Shown one piece after another: positions 35,576 to 44,449 of a stretch of 64,000 nt of DNA. Positions within the stretch are counted from its first letter, which is position 1. Each line of letters opens with the position of its first letter. The DNA is taken from assembly GCF_021283545.2 (NCBI RefSeq), contig NZ_CP128540.1:2391501-2455500 (forward strand), written 5' to 3'. Source of the stretch: Pseudomonas alloputida (GTDB lineage Bacteria; Pseudomonadota; Gammaproteobacteria; Pseudomonadales; Pseudomonadaceae). A model generated the notes under the pieces. It was given only the letters and a program-made list of their open reading frames with translations, was not told the origin of the DNA and searched no databases. The position numbers and the translations under genes were made by a program.

Positions 35576-36654
35576 ACGGCCGGTTACTGGCCATTTCGGT
35601 GATGGCCCTGGTGCTGTTGCAAGGCTGTGCCGGGCGCCGCGAAGAAGCGCCCGAAGCGGACCCGGCGAAAGTCCGTGCGCAGCTGTTGCGGCTGTTACCC
35701 GCCCAGGTCAAGGACCGCGAGGGTTGGGCCAAGGATATCCAGGCAGCCTTCGAAGCCCAGCGCATAGCGCCCAGTAAAAGCAACCTGTGCGCAGTGCTGG
35801 CGGTGACCGAACAGGAGTCGACCTTCACTGCGGACCCACAGGTGCCCAACCTTGGGCGTATCGCCCGCCAGGAGATCGACCGCCGCGCTGCGCGCCTGCA
35901 TATTCCCAAACTGCTGGTCGACGGTGCGCTGAAGACGCCGTCAGGCAACGGCAAGAGCTACCAGCAGCGGTTGCAGACGGTGCGCAGCGAAAAGCAGTTG
36001 AGTGAACTGTACGACGAAGTCGTTGCACGCCTGCCGCTGGGCAAGACCTTGCTGGGCGGGCTGAATCCGGTGCACACCGGCGGGCCGATGCAAGTCAGCA
36101 TCGATTTTGCCGAAAAGCATGCGAGGGATTACCCCTACAGCCATGAAGGCACGATTCGCCAGGAAGTGTTCAGCCGGCGCGGCGGCATGTACTTCGGTAT
36201 TGCCCACCTGTTGGGCTACCCGGCCAACTACGAGCGCCAGCTTTACCGTTTCGCCGATTTCAATGCGGGCTGGTACGCCAGCCGCAATGCGGCATTCCAG
36301 GCGGCATTGAGCAAGGTCACGGGGGTGAAGCTGGCACTGGACGGCGACCTGGTGGCGCCAGGGGCGATCATGCCGGGGACGACTGAACTGGCCGCGCGCA
36401 AGCTGGGGGTGAAGCTGGGGCTGCGTAACCCGCAGATCCGAAGCCAGCTGGAGGAGGCCGACAGCCTGGCGTTCGAGGACAGCAAGCTGTACAGCGGGGT
36501 GTTCGCCCTGGCGGATGCCAAAGCCGGCAAGCCGGTACCCCGCGCAGTGTTACCGGGCATCGAGCTGAAGAGCCCGAAGATTACCCGCAAGCTGACCACG
36601 GCCTGGTTTGCCGGGCGGGTGGATGAGCGCTATCAGCGGTGCATGAAGCGTTAG
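35572..36654 (+). CDS. DUF1615 lipoprotein, probable CTG start
   Basis: 360 residues if started at CTG 35572. The frame is closed by a stop at 35563, and the first conventional start (GTG 35599) would leave only nine residues before the lipobox LLQGC. From the CTG the protein begins LNGRLLAISVMALVLLQGCA, a normal lipoprotein signal with an Arg. GGTGA lies at 35561. The body matches DUF1615 (SKSNLCAVLAVTEQESTFTA, GGMYFGIAHLLGYPANYERQ), a lipoprotein of unknown role with a lysozyme-like flavour (catalytic-type Glu in TEQES). The CTG overlaps the stop of the previous gene, implying coupling. Confidence 0.8.
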   Translation: MNGRLLAISVMALVLLQGCAGRREEAPEADPAKVRAQLLRLLPAQVKDREGWAKDIQAAFEAQRIAPSKSNLCAVLAVTEQESTFTADPQVPNLGRIARQEIDRRAARLHIPKLLVDGALKTPSGNGKSYQQRLQTVRSEKQLSELYDEVVARLPLGKTLLGGLNPVHTGGPMQVSIDFAEKHARDYPYSHEGTIRQEVFSRRGGMYFGIAHLLGYPANYERQLYRFADFNAGWYASRNAAFQAALSKVTGVKLALDGDLVAPGAIMPGTTELAARKLGVKLGLRNPQIRSQLEEADSLAFEDSKLYSGVFALADAKAGKPVPRAVLPGIELKSPKITRKLTTAWFAGRVDERYQRCMKR

Positions 36655-36670
36655 CCTGGCAGCAACCGCG

Positions 36671-36735
36671 ATCCTTGAGCGGGTTTACCCGCGAACACGG
36701 GCGAAGCCCGTGCCATCCACCGCGCGGGCCTGTCC
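36671..36735. repeat. Degenerate REP element
   Basis: GAGCGGGTTTACCCGCGAACACGG followed by GCGAAGCCCGTGCC, a REP core with imperfect arms, between two convergent genes. Confidence 0.7.
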
Positions 36736-36737
36736 GA

Positions 36738-37601
36738 TCAGCGCCCGCCCAATGCCCCAACCACTTGGTCAACGCTGGCTATGAGCCCCGCAATCGCATC
36801 TTCAGGGTCACTCTCCACCACCACCAGCTTGGCCCCGGCCGCCTTGATCACCTCGGCCACTGCCGATTCAGGCTGACGATGGTCCAGCACCAGCGCCACG
36901 TCCTGCGCCTTCAGGTTCTCCCCCAGCGCCTTGAGGGCTGCCGCATCCCACTCGGCCGGCAGTGGCTGCTCGACCGCATCCAGGTTCAACCCGTTGACCA
37001 GATATCCCAGCCTCTCCGACAGGCTCACCACCGTCAGGTTGTCGACTTTGGCCAGCCGCGTCTGGCTGTTGGCCGAAAGCTCCAGCAATTGGCGTTTGAG
37101 CCCTGCCAGGTTGCCCTGGATCTTTGCCTTGTCGTCCGGCGCCAGGCGCTCCAGGTCATTGGCCACCACGTCGGCCATGCGTCCGAGGTTGGTCGGGTTG
37201 AGCCAAGGGTAAGCACCATAGGCATCGTCACCGTTCACCGCAATGCCCGGCAGTGCGCCATCCACCGGTCGCGCGGCATCGATCTCGACAATGCGGATAT
37301 TGCTGCGTCGGGCCATCGGGTACAGCGGGTCATCACGCCAGATCGAACGCACCCCGATCACCGCATCTGCCTGCTGGGCGGCCTTGTGCAGGCCTGCGCC
37401 GCCACGCCCGCTGAAATACGACGGTTGGCGGCTGGCAGGCAGGTTGGCTGGTGCCGCCCGCTGGAGCTGCACCGCAGTGCCTTCGAGCAAGGCGCTGGCC
37501 AGGCTATGAGTGACCGGCAGGGTCGTCAGCACTTGCGTGGCGAAAGACAGGGACGGCAGGCCGGCCAGTGCCAGCGCCAGGGTCAGGTGTTTGAAGTTCA
37601 T
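36738..37601 (-). CDS. fpvF: Periplasmic metal/siderophore-binding protein FpvF
   Basis: 287 residues, signal peptide ending SLSFATQVL. ZnuA/TroA-type binding protein but without the usual His-rich loop. Last gene of the fpvGHJK-fpvCDEF operon, in exactly the order known from P. aeruginosa, where FpvC and FpvF form a periplasmic pair that binds ferripyoverdine and takes iron released by FpvG. Overlaps fpvE by ATGA. Confidence 0.85.
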   Translation of the reverse strand: MNFKHLTLALALAGLPSLSFATQVLTTLPVTHSLASALLEGTAVQLQRAAPANLPASRQPSYFSGRGGAGLHKAAQQADAVIGVRSIWRDDPLYPMARRSNIRIVEIDAARPVDGALPGIAVNGDDAYGAYPWLNPTNLGRMADVVANDLERLAPDDKAKIQGNLAGLKRQLLELSANSQTRLAKVDNLTVVSLSERLGYLVNGLNLDAVEQPLPAEWDAAALKALGENLKAQDVALVLDHRQPESAVAEVIKAAGAKLVVVESDPEDAIAGLIASVDQVVGALGGR

Positions 37602-38497
37602 GCCGGGTTTCCTTGCAGGCGGGGAACGAGCGCGCGGGCCAGAGCGGCCAGAGCAAAGCAGATGCCGGCGACCAGGATGATCGCGGCCCCTGACGGCACC
37701 GGCAGGTCGAAAACGATCGGTAGCAGGATGCCGAACAGGGTACTGATGGTGGCAATCAGCACCGACAGGAAGAAAAAGCCCTTGAGCGACTGGCTGACCA
37801 GGCGAGCGGCGGCGGCCGGGATGACCAGCAGTGCACCGACCAGGATGGCCCCGATCACCTTCACCGCAGCCACGGTCACCAACGTCACCAGCACCACGAA
37901 CAGATAGTCCAGGGTCTTCACCGCCACTCCGCGTACAGCCGCCAGCTGCGGGTTGAAACTGGCCAGCATGATGCGGTTGTACAGCGGCAGCGCCAAGGCA
38001 AGCACCAGCACCGCGACGATGCCCAGTACCAGCAAGTCCTGGGCACTAACGGTCAGCACCGAACCGAACAGCACGTTCTCGAGGATGTGCACGTTGATCT
38101 TGCCTGCCAGCATCAGCAGCAGGCTGGCGCCAAGCGCCAGCGACACCGACAGGAACACGCCAATCAGTGTATCCGGCGACAGCCCGGTACGGTTGCGCAG
38201 GAAGTTGAGCAGGATGCCGAACAGCAGGCAGTAGCCGAACAGGCTGCCGTAAGGGCCGGTATAGGGCTCACCCAGCAGGATACCGATGGCCACGCCGGTC
38301 AGCGCCGCATGGCCGACCGCTTCAGAGAAGAACGCAAAGCGCTTGACCACCACCAAGGTGCCCAGGCCACCCAGCACCGGGCCGATCATCAGGCCGGCCA
38401 GCAAGGCATTGACCACGAAACCGTAGGCCAGCGCCTCGGGCAGATAACCGGCAGTGGCCCAGTCCTGGACCGTTTGGCGAAAGATTTCAAAACTCAT
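37598..38497 (-). CDS. fpvE: Metal ABC transporter permease FpvE
   Basis: 299 residues, eight or nine transmembrane helices, ZnuB/TroC-type (AVGHAALTGVAIGILLGEPY; KTLDYLFVVLVTLVTVAAVK). In the fpv operon, it forms with FpvD the inner-membrane iron importer after pyoverdine iron is reduced in the periplasm. Start and stop overlap the neighbours by one to four bases. Confidence 0.9.
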   Translation of the reverse strand: MSFEIFRQTVQDWATAGYLPEALAYGFVVNALLAGLMIGPVLGGLGTLVVVKRFAFFSEAVGHAALTGVAIGILLGEPYTGPYGSLFGYCLLFGILLNFLRNRTGLSPDTLIGVFLSVSLALGASLLLMLAGKINVHILENVLFGSVLTVSAQDLLVLGIVAVLVLALALPLYNRIMLASFNPQLAAVRGVAVKTLDYLFVVLVTLVTVAAVKVIGAILVGALLVIPAAAARLVSQSLKGFFFLSVLIATISTLFGILLPIVFDLPVPSGAAIILVAGICFALAALARALVPRLQGNPA

Positions 38498-39243
38498 CAG
38501 GCAAGGCTCTCGCTACGCGGGTGAACGGAGAACAGGCCGAGCAGACGCTCCGGGGTTAGGGCCTGGGCAGGCGGCGCATCGAACAGCACCTGTCGGTTCA
38601 GGCCTGTTACCCGGTCCGCCAGGCGCAACACGGCTTCCAGGTCATGTTCGATCCACAGAACGGTAGTGCCGGCCTGGCGCCAGACCTGCAATAACTGTTC
38701 GAACACCTGGATTCCGGCTTCATCGAGGGCCGACATCGGTTCGTCCAGCACCAGCAACTGCGGCTCGGGGATCAGGCCCTGGGCCAGCAGCACGCGCTGG
38801 CGCTCACCGCCGGACAGTGCCCCCATGCGCCGCGTGCGCTTGTCGAGCATGCCAACCTGAACCAAGGCTGCATCAATGGCCGGCTTCACGCGCCGCGACA
38901 GGCCGAGGAAGGCCGGGCGGCGCTGGCACATGGCGGCCATGAAATCGTCCACGGTCATGGGCAGGCCGCGGTCGAACTCCAGTGCCTGCGGCACGTAGCC
39001 AATCACTTCGCGCTCACCAGGCCAATGCAAGGTCAGCTGGCCCTGGTGTGGCATCTGCCCGAGCAGGGTCTTGATCAACGAGCTCTTGCCGCCGCCGTTG
39101 GGGCCGACGATGGCGTGCACGCTGCCTGCTGCCACGCTGAAACTGACCTGTTCGAGGATGCGCGTACGCCCCAAGGTCAGGTCGATGCCAGTGAAATCGA
39201 TGCGCGGCCCGCAGGCTGTCGCCAGCTTGGCGGCAGCGGTCAT
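38497..39243 (-). CDS. fpvD: Metal ABC transporter ATP-binding protein FpvD
   Basis: 248 residues. Walker A GPNGGGKSSLIK, signature LSGGERQRVLLAQGL, Walker B LLVLDEPMSALDE, switch His WIEHDLEAVL. ZnuC-type ATPase powering FpvE. Overlaps fpvC (ATGA) and abuts fpvE. Confidence 0.93.
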   Translation of the reverse strand: MTAAAKLATACGPRIDFTGIDLTLGRTRILEQVSFSVAAGSVHAIVGPNGGGKSSLIKTLLGQMPHQGQLTLHWPGEREVIGYVPQALEFDRGLPMTVDDFMAAMCQRRPAFLGLSRRVKPAIDAALVQVGMLDKRTRRMGALSGGERQRVLLAQGLIPEPQLLVLDEPMSALDEAGIQVFEQLLQVWRQAGTTVLWIEHDLEAVLRLADRVTGLNRQVLFDAPPAQALTPERLLGLFSVHPRSESLA

Positions 39244-40142
39244 GCGCGGTTCTCCTGAATGGCGCGGACCACCGTGTCGAGGTTGCGCTTCATTTCCACC
39301 TCGTACTTGTCCTTGGTGTAATCGCCGTAGGAGATATGCGTCAACGGATACAGGCGCACACCGGACTCACGCTGAATGGTTTCGACATAGGCCGACGGGA
39401 AGTCCATTTCCGAGAAGATCACCCGCACATCCAGCGCCTTGAGCTGGTCGATGGTCTTTTTCAGCTGCGCCGGGCTGGGCTCGATGCCATGGGCCGGCTC
39501 GACGACAGCGGTCACCTCCAGGCCGAAATCGCGCACCAGGTAGTCATAGGCGGCATGGATGGTAGCGACCCGGAACGTTGCGCCAGGGGCTTCGGTGACC
39601 TTGGCCAGGGCCTCGGCACGCAGGGCGCGCAGGCGCTTGGCGTAGGCACGGGCGTTCTGCGTGTACAGCTTGGCGTTGTCCGGGTCGAGTTTGCCCAGTT
39701 CACGGGCGATGTTGTTCACCTGGGCGATGGTGGTGCTGATCGACAGAAAGGTGTGCGGGTTGACCACCTTGCCGGCACCGCGCGCGGCAATGCCGGTGGC
39801 CGCCAGCAGCGGCACGTTCTGATTGGCTTCGATAGTGGCGATGTCGGGTTTTTCGCTGGTGGCGATCATGCGGTCTGCGAAATCGTCATGGCCAACACCG
39901 TTGAGCACCACCACGTCCAGTGTGCCGATGCGCTTGATGTCCTCGGCCCGCGGCTCGTAGGCGTGCGGGTTGAAGCCCGCCGGAATCAGGGGAACCACCT
40001 CGGCCTTGTCGCCGACAATATTGCTCACGTAGCTGTAATAGGGGTGCAGGGTGATGCCGATTCGCAGCGGCTTGCTGTTATCGGCCAGGGCCAGTGCCGG
40101 CAGGGCAAAGGTCAGGAGCAGGGCGAGGGCGGAGCGAAACAT
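39240..40142 (-). CDS. fpvC: Periplasmic metal-binding protein FpvC
   Basis: 300 residues from ATG 40142. Signal peptide FALPALALADNS; cluster A-I metal-binding fold with the expected ligands: His (TLHPYYSYV), His (GFNPHAYEPRAED), His (VATIHAAYDYLV) and Asp/Glu (FSEMDFPSAYVETI). It collects iron in the periplasm and hands it to FpvDE. Seventeen bases after fpvK. Confidence 0.9.
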   Translation of the reverse strand: MFRSALALLLTFALPALALADNSKPLRIGITLHPYYSYVSNIVGDKAEVVPLIPAGFNPHAYEPRAEDIKRIGTLDVVVLNGVGHDDFADRMIATSEKPDIATIEANQNVPLLAATGIAARGAGKVVNPHTFLSISTTIAQVNNIARELGKLDPDNAKLYTQNARAYAKRLRALRAEALAKVTEAPGATFRVATIHAAYDYLVRDFGLEVTAVVEPAHGIEPSPAQLKKTIDQLKALDVRVIFSEMDFPSAYVETIQRESGVRLYPLTHISYGDYTKDKYEVEMKRNLDTVVRAIQENRA

Positions 40143-40158
40143 GGGCGGGTCCTTGGGT

Positions 40159-40728
40159 TCAGTGACGGTGTTCGCGGGTAACACCGGCGTCGTAGTGGCT
40201 GACCACCTGCTGCCAGCCAGCGGCGATCAGGGCGGCCTGGCCGAGGTCGTCCGGGATCACGGCGGCGCTGTCGCGGCGCAGCCAGACATCGGCTTGGCCT
40301 GTGCTGTCGGGTGGCAGGATCAGCAGCAGGCTGCCGGCAACTTCCGGGGCCTGGCTGCGGCCCAGGTAGGCGCCAGATTCCAGCCATGACCATTGGTGGC
40401 CGCCACGGCTCTGGCTGCCGGCATCGACCACGAACGGCGGCAGGCCTTCTTCGGCCAGGGCCTTTACGCTGGGCGTGACGGCGTTTTCTTCGCGCAGTAG
40501 CTGGATCTCGTCGAAGGCTACCCGCAGGTCGGTGTACAGGCCTTGTTCGGCGGCGGTGAGGTCGCGGCGGGCGTCGATCTGGTAGCTGGCGATGGCCTGT
40601 TCGTCCTCGCGCTCACCGCGCAGCAGCACCACGCTGGCGGCGAGTACCACGATCAGCAGGCTTGCCAGCAGCACGTACAGGGTTTCGTGCCCGGCACCGG
40701 CCGGGCGAATGACTTGGGCGCGGCTCAT
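40159..40728 (-). CDS. fpvK: FpvK-like inner-membrane protein
   Basis: 189 residues with one N-terminal transmembrane helix (YVLLASLLIVVLAASVVLL) and a DUF6162-like periplasmic domain. Identified by position in the fpvGHJK-CDEF order; FpvK is part of the periplasmic iron-release complex in P. aeruginosa with no known catalytic activity. Overlaps fpvJ by ATGA. Confidence 0.8.
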   Translation of the reverse strand: MSRAQVIRPAGAGHETLYVLLASLLIVVLAASVVLLRGEREDEQAIASYQIDARRDLTAAEQGLYTDLRVAFDEIQLLREENAVTPSVKALAEEGLPPFVVDAGSQSRGGHQWSWLESGAYLGRSQAPEVAGSLLLILPPDSTGQADVWLRRDSAAVIPDDLGQAALIAAGWQQVVSHYDAGVTREHRH

Positions 40729-41045
40729 GGTTGGGCGATATCGGCGTAGTCCACTTCAACCACGTGCCCGGGGCCGGCATCGAACAGCACATAGAATTCG
40801 CCGTCCGGGCGCTTGAACGTCAGCGTCGAGTCGTCGCCAAGCTTGCCGCCGACCAGCACCTGTTCGTCATAACCGATCACGTCCAGGGTCACCCCGGGGG
40901 CACCGCTGCCGTCCGAGAAACCGCCGGTGCACTTGACCTGGCCGTTGGCCAGTTCCTCGCATTCGCACATCGGGTTGTGCGCCAGCGCCGGGCTGGCAGC
41001 CAGTATCAGGAAGGGCAGCGTCAGGGTGCGTATCAGGTGTTTCAT
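40725..41045 (-). CDS. fpvJ: FpvJ-like periplasmic protein
   Basis: 106 residues from ATG 41045. Signal peptide (LAASPALAHNPMC), two pairs of cysteines (CECEE, VKCTGG) and a beta-rich body (KLGDDSTLTFKRPDGEFYVL) that resembles small periplasmic carboxypeptidase-regulatory-like folds. Assigned from operon position; helps FpvG reduce and release pyoverdine iron in P. aeruginosa. Confidence 0.8.
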   Translation of the reverse strand: MKHLIRTLTLPFLILAASPALAHNPMCECEELANGQVKCTGGFSDGSGAPGVTLDVIGYDEQVLVGGKLGDDSTLTFKRPDGEFYVLFDAGPGHVVEVDYADIAQP

Positions 41046-41575
41046 TTGTTGCCTCCTTGTTTCTCGAGCCATGCAACGGTGGCTGGCGATGCCTTGGCCA
41101 GGGGGATCGACGCCTGGTACATGCTGCCGTCCCAGCCTTCCAGGGTGATCCAGATGTGCGCATCGGGTTTGGTGCGCGGCGGGATCGGCAACGAGGTGCC
41201 CATGTTGTACGGTGCACCGAAGAAAATGGTGCCGGCGGCGCGCAGGCTGCGTGGCTTGCCGATGCGCAGGTAGGCGGCCTTGACGTCCTTTATGCAGGCC
41301 TTGCACAACGCTGCATTGAACGATTTGAAGTAGCCGGCCGGGCCGTCGGCGCGTGGCGCCTCGTCACGCAGTTCGGCAAGGTCGAGGCTGTAGGGGCCGA
41401 CCTGGATGTCCCTGATCACGTTGGCGCCAAGGCCCGCTTCGCCGCGGAACAGCCTGGCGTCGGCGAAGTACTTGGGCATGAAGCCCAGCGGGATCAGGAT
41501 CAGCAGGATGTTCAGGTGAAAACGCCACTTCAGCCAAAGCTGCTTCAGCGGGCTGGCGGGCAGGGCCTGGCTCAT
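41042..41575 (-). CDS. fpvH: FpvH-like thiamine pyrophosphate-independent membrane protein
   Basis: 177 residues with one transmembrane helix (FHLNILLILIPLGFMPKYF) and a periplasmic domain carrying CKACIKDVK (CxxC) and ITLEGWDGSMYQASIPL. Assigned as FpvH by its place between fpvG and fpvJ; ATGA overlaps on both sides. Its precise chemical role is not established. The call rests on order and membrane topology, no enzymatic motif is seen. Confidence 0.78.
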   Translation of the reverse strand: MSQALPASPLKQLWLKWRFHLNILLILIPLGFMPKYFADARLFRGEAGLGANVIRDIQVGPYSLDLAELRDEAPRADGPAGYFKSFNAALCKACIKDVKAAYLRIGKPRSLRAAGTIFFGAPYNMGTSLPIPPRTKPDAHIWITLEGWDGSMYQASIPLAKASPATVAWLEKQGGNK

Positions 41576-42765
41576 GAGTGGATCTCCACGGTGGTTTCAC
41601 TGTGTGCCGCACGTGGAGCGCGCTCGCTGCGCTTGAGGGCCGCGGCGGTGGCCTGGGCGGTGCGTTTGGTCCAGATCAGCAGGCCGCTGAGCACCATCAG
41701 GGTCAGGATCAGGCCGAAGAAGAACCACACCAGCTTGATCGGCAAACCGCCAAAGTCGCCAGTGTGCAGCGGGCGCATGGACTCGGTGACGAACTCCAGC
41801 GCCGAACGGTCGCTGATCAGGAACTGGCTGTCGACATTGCGTGTGTACGGATTCACCGAAGCACTCTGGAACATCAACGGGTACCAGCCCGGGCCAGACA
41901 GCGTGACGTGGCTGTAGGCAGTGGCGGGGAGCGTGATGGAGGTCACTTCCAACCCCGGGATCGCCAGACCGGCAAGGCGCGCCGCTTCGTCCAGGTCGAT
42001 GCGCGAGGCGGGGCTGCCATCTGGCGTTTGCGGCACCTCCTCACGGGCGATCACCGGCACGATGGGTCGGCTGGAAATGGTGATGTGGTTGTCAGACAGG
42101 ATCGCCTGGATCAGGAACCAGGTGCCGGTGATGGAAATGACCGCAATGAACCAGATTGACCACACCCCGGACAGACGGTGCAGGTCACCCCAGAAAATTC
42201 GCGAACCATGGCCGGTACGCACGGGTTTGAAAAAGCCTTTCCAGAACTTCTTGTAAACCACCAGGCCGGTGACGAGCGAGGCCAGCATCGGCAGGCCGAG
42301 CAGCGATACCAGGTACCAGCCCCAGCTGAAACCGTTGGTGAACGGCACCAGCCACCAGCCGTGCAGGGCGCGGGTGAAGGCTTCGAAGTTGAAGTCTGGG
42401 GTCCTGCCCTGAATGGTTCCGGTGTAGGGGTTTACATACAGCGTCGGGCTGGTGCCGTCAGGCAGGGTGACATTGGCTTTTACCGCGAAGTGCGAACCAT
42501 CCGGCTGGCTCAGGCGCTCCACCACCATGTCCGGCTCGGCCTTGTTCAAGGCCTCCAGTACCTGCTGAAAGCTCATGCGCTCGGTGTCCGCGTCTGGCTT
42601 GTTGGCGCGTGCGGCCGGATCGGCGAGCCAGACGATTTCCTGACTGACCACGGCGAGCATGCCGGTGAAACAGACGATCAGGACAAAGAACCAGATCGGC
42701 AAGGCGAGCCAGCTGTGAACCAGGAACCACAGCCTGGATTTGGATTTTTTCGGTGATTTGGCCAT
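41572..42765 (-). CDS. fpvG: PepSY-domain ferripyoverdine reductase FpvG
   Basis: 397 residues from ATG 42765 (MAKSPKKSKSRLWFLVHSWL). Four transmembrane helices and large periplasmic PepSY regions; paired His residues in HSWLALP, LHGWWLVPF, DLHRLSGVWS and LHTGDFGG suit haem or metal coordination. In P. aeruginosa FpvG is the inner-membrane reductase that reduces Fe(III) bound to pyoverdine, releasing apo-siderophore for recycling. First gene of the eight-gene operon. Confidence 0.88.
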   Translation of the reverse strand: MAKSPKKSKSRLWFLVHSWLALPIWFFVLIVCFTGMLAVVSQEIVWLADPAARANKPDADTERMSFQQVLEALNKAEPDMVVERLSQPDGSHFAVKANVTLPDGTSPTLYVNPYTGTIQGRTPDFNFEAFTRALHGWWLVPFTNGFSWGWYLVSLLGLPMLASLVTGLVVYKKFWKGFFKPVRTGHGSRIFWGDLHRLSGVWSIWFIAVISITGTWFLIQAILSDNHITISSRPIVPVIAREEVPQTPDGSPASRIDLDEAARLAGLAIPGLEVTSITLPATAYSHVTLSGPGWYPLMFQSASVNPYTRNVDSQFLISDRSALEFVTESMRPLHTGDFGGLPIKLVWFFFGLILTLMVLSGLLIWTKRTAQATAAALKRSERAPRAAHSETTVEIHS

Positions 42766-42820
42766 CAGACGGTCTTCTGCTATTGGTGGTCGAGCGTGTG
42801 CCAACCAAAGAGTGCTGTAC

Positions 42821-42843
42821 TGATAAGGACGAATGAGAATTGA
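42821..42843 (-). promoter_or_regulatory. Possible Fur box upstream of fpvG
   Basis: TGATAAGGACGAATGAGAATT shows GATAA and GAGAAT hexamers like a Fur site, 56 bases before the fpvG start. Match to the 19-base consensus is partial. I saw no PvdS-type box in this gap. Confidence 0.4.
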
Positions 42844-42889
42844 AAACCTGCAGGTTAAAATGAAACTAAATGTTTCAAAGCACAAAAAC

Positions 42890-42922
42890 CGGACTGCGCA
42901 CGAGGCATCAGTCCGGTCTTGA
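42890..42922 (-). terminator. pvdA terminator
   Basis: CCGGACTG ... CAGTCCGG hairpin (8-base stem) followed on the minus strand by TTTTTG, about 20 bases past the pvdA stop; it separates pvdA from fpvG. Confidence 0.8.
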
Positions 42923-42940
42923 TGGCGGGTTGCAGAGGGG

Positions 42941-44275
42941 TCAGGCGCGGGTCAGCGCCACTGCTGCTTGGGGTTTTTCGTGCAGCTGCTCCAGATCCTG
43001 GTACAGCGCTCGGCCAATTTCCGCAGCGCGGGTTGGCAGGACCGAAAGCAGGGTGTCACTCAGGCCGTGGCTGCTTTCGCAGAAGCCCTGCAGGTACACC
43101 GAGGCTTGCAGGTCCGGGCTGGCCAGTACGCGGTAGTTGCGGTCGACGCTGAAGTCCTCCAGGTAATCGGCCAGCGGCGCCAGCAATTCACGGTGCGAAC
43201 GGCGCTCGTAACCGGTGGCGAGGATAACGGCATCGTAGCGGTGGGTTTGCTGCTGGCCGGTGGCGAGGTCGCGCAGGGTCAGTTCCAGGCCTTCGCGGGT
43301 GGCCACCACCGCTTCCACCTGGCGCCGGCACAGCACATTGTGGCGGTGCTGATGGGCAACCTTCTGCCGGTAGAGGATGCCGTAGATGCGCTCGATCAGG
43401 TTGAGGTCGACCACCGAGTAGTTGGTGTTGTGGTATTCGCCCAGCAGTTTGCTGCGCTGGTCGGCCGGTTCGTTGTAGACCAGGTCGGTATAGTCGGGCG
43501 AGAAGATCTCATTGACGAAGGGGCTGTCGTCGGCGGGCTTGAGGGCCGAGCCGCGCAGAATCATGTCGACCTTGACTGACGGATAGCTGTCGTTGAGGTC
43601 GATGAACGCCTCGGCGGCGCTCTGGCCTGAGCCGATCACGGCAATGCGCATGGGCTTGCCAGCCGTGCACGGCAGTTTGGTCAGGCTGCTCAGGTACTGA
43701 GAGTGGTGGAACACTCGCGGGTCGTCCTTGAAGGCGCCGAAGTTTTCCGGAATTTTCGGTGTGCCACCGCTGCCCACCACCACCGAGCGGGTGGGGCGGC
43801 TGTATTCGCGGCCTTGTCTGTCACGCGTGATCACGCACAGGTGTTGGACCCGGCCTGCATGCACGTGCGGTTCGATGCGCAACACTTCCTGCCCATACAC
43901 CGCCTGGGAGGTGAAATGCTCGGCGGCCCAGCGCAGGTAGTCGTTGTACTCCAGGCGGCAGGGGTAGAAGGTGCCGAGGTTGATGAAGTCGGCCAGGCGC
44001 TGCTTCTGGTGCAGGTAGTTGACGAAGCTGTACGGGCTGGTCGGGGTGCGCAGCGACACCAGGTCCTTGAGGAACGAGATCTGCAACTCGCTCTGGGTAG
44101 CCAAGGTCTCACCGTGCCAGTGGTAGTCTTGCTGCTTGTCGATGAACAGTGCGTCGAGCGCATGGCCCCGGGATTCGGCGAGCTCTTCCAGGGCGATGGC
44201 CAAGGCCAGGTTGGAGGGGCCGAAGCCCACGCCGATCATGTCTTTGATGGTTTCCTGCTGTGAGGACTGGCTCAT
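42941..44275 (-). CDS. pvdA: L-ornithine N5-monooxygenase
   Basis: 444 residues from ATG 44275, matching PvdA length. FAD motif IGVGFGPSNLALAIALEE, NADPH motif IAVIGSGQSAAEAFIDL and the C-terminal ATGYERR signature are present. It hydroxylates ornithine, the first step to the hydroxamate iron ligands of pyoverdine. A perfect PvdS iron-starvation box lies 75 bases upstream, so transcription follows iron starvation. Confidence 0.96.
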   Translation of the reverse strand: MSQSSQQETIKDMIGVGFGPSNLALAIALEELAESRGHALDALFIDKQQDYHWHGETLATQSELQISFLKDLVSLRTPTSPYSFVNYLHQKQRLADFINLGTFYPCRLEYNDYLRWAAEHFTSQAVYGQEVLRIEPHVHAGRVQHLCVITRDRQGREYSRPTRSVVVGSGGTPKIPENFGAFKDDPRVFHHSQYLSSLTKLPCTAGKPMRIAVIGSGQSAAEAFIDLNDSYPSVKVDMILRGSALKPADDSPFVNEIFSPDYTDLVYNEPADQRSKLLGEYHNTNYSVVDLNLIERIYGILYRQKVAHQHRHNVLCRRQVEAVVATREGLELTLRDLATGQQQTHRYDAVILATGYERRSHRELLAPLADYLEDFSVDRNYRVLASPDLQASVYLQGFCESSHGLSDTLLSVLPTRAAEIGRALYQDLEQLHEKPQAAVALTRA

Positions 44276-44349
44276 GGCTGCGATTCCCTGAATGGTCGAA
44301 TATGGACGCCCGCCGGGGCTCCGGCTCCTGCGCAAGTACATGAGTTGGA

Positions 44350-44373
44350 ACGAGCCAGCCGAGGGGGAATTTA
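44350..44373 (-). promoter_or_regulatory. PvdS iron-starvation box of pvdA
   Basis: On the minus strand TAAAT-N16-CGT (44373 to 44350), an exact match to the PvdS promoter consensus. Confidence 0.88.
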
Positions 44374-44449
44374 AGCGGGCTAAAGAACAGCGTGAGGCGG
44401 CCGATGTGTTGGTTACGGCAAGGACCCATCTTTCAGGCAGGGAATCGAC

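Noticed and set aside
36639..37907. 422-residue plus-strand frame opposite fpvF/fpvE
   Set aside because: Crosses the boundary of two coupled genes on the other strand and has no motifs.
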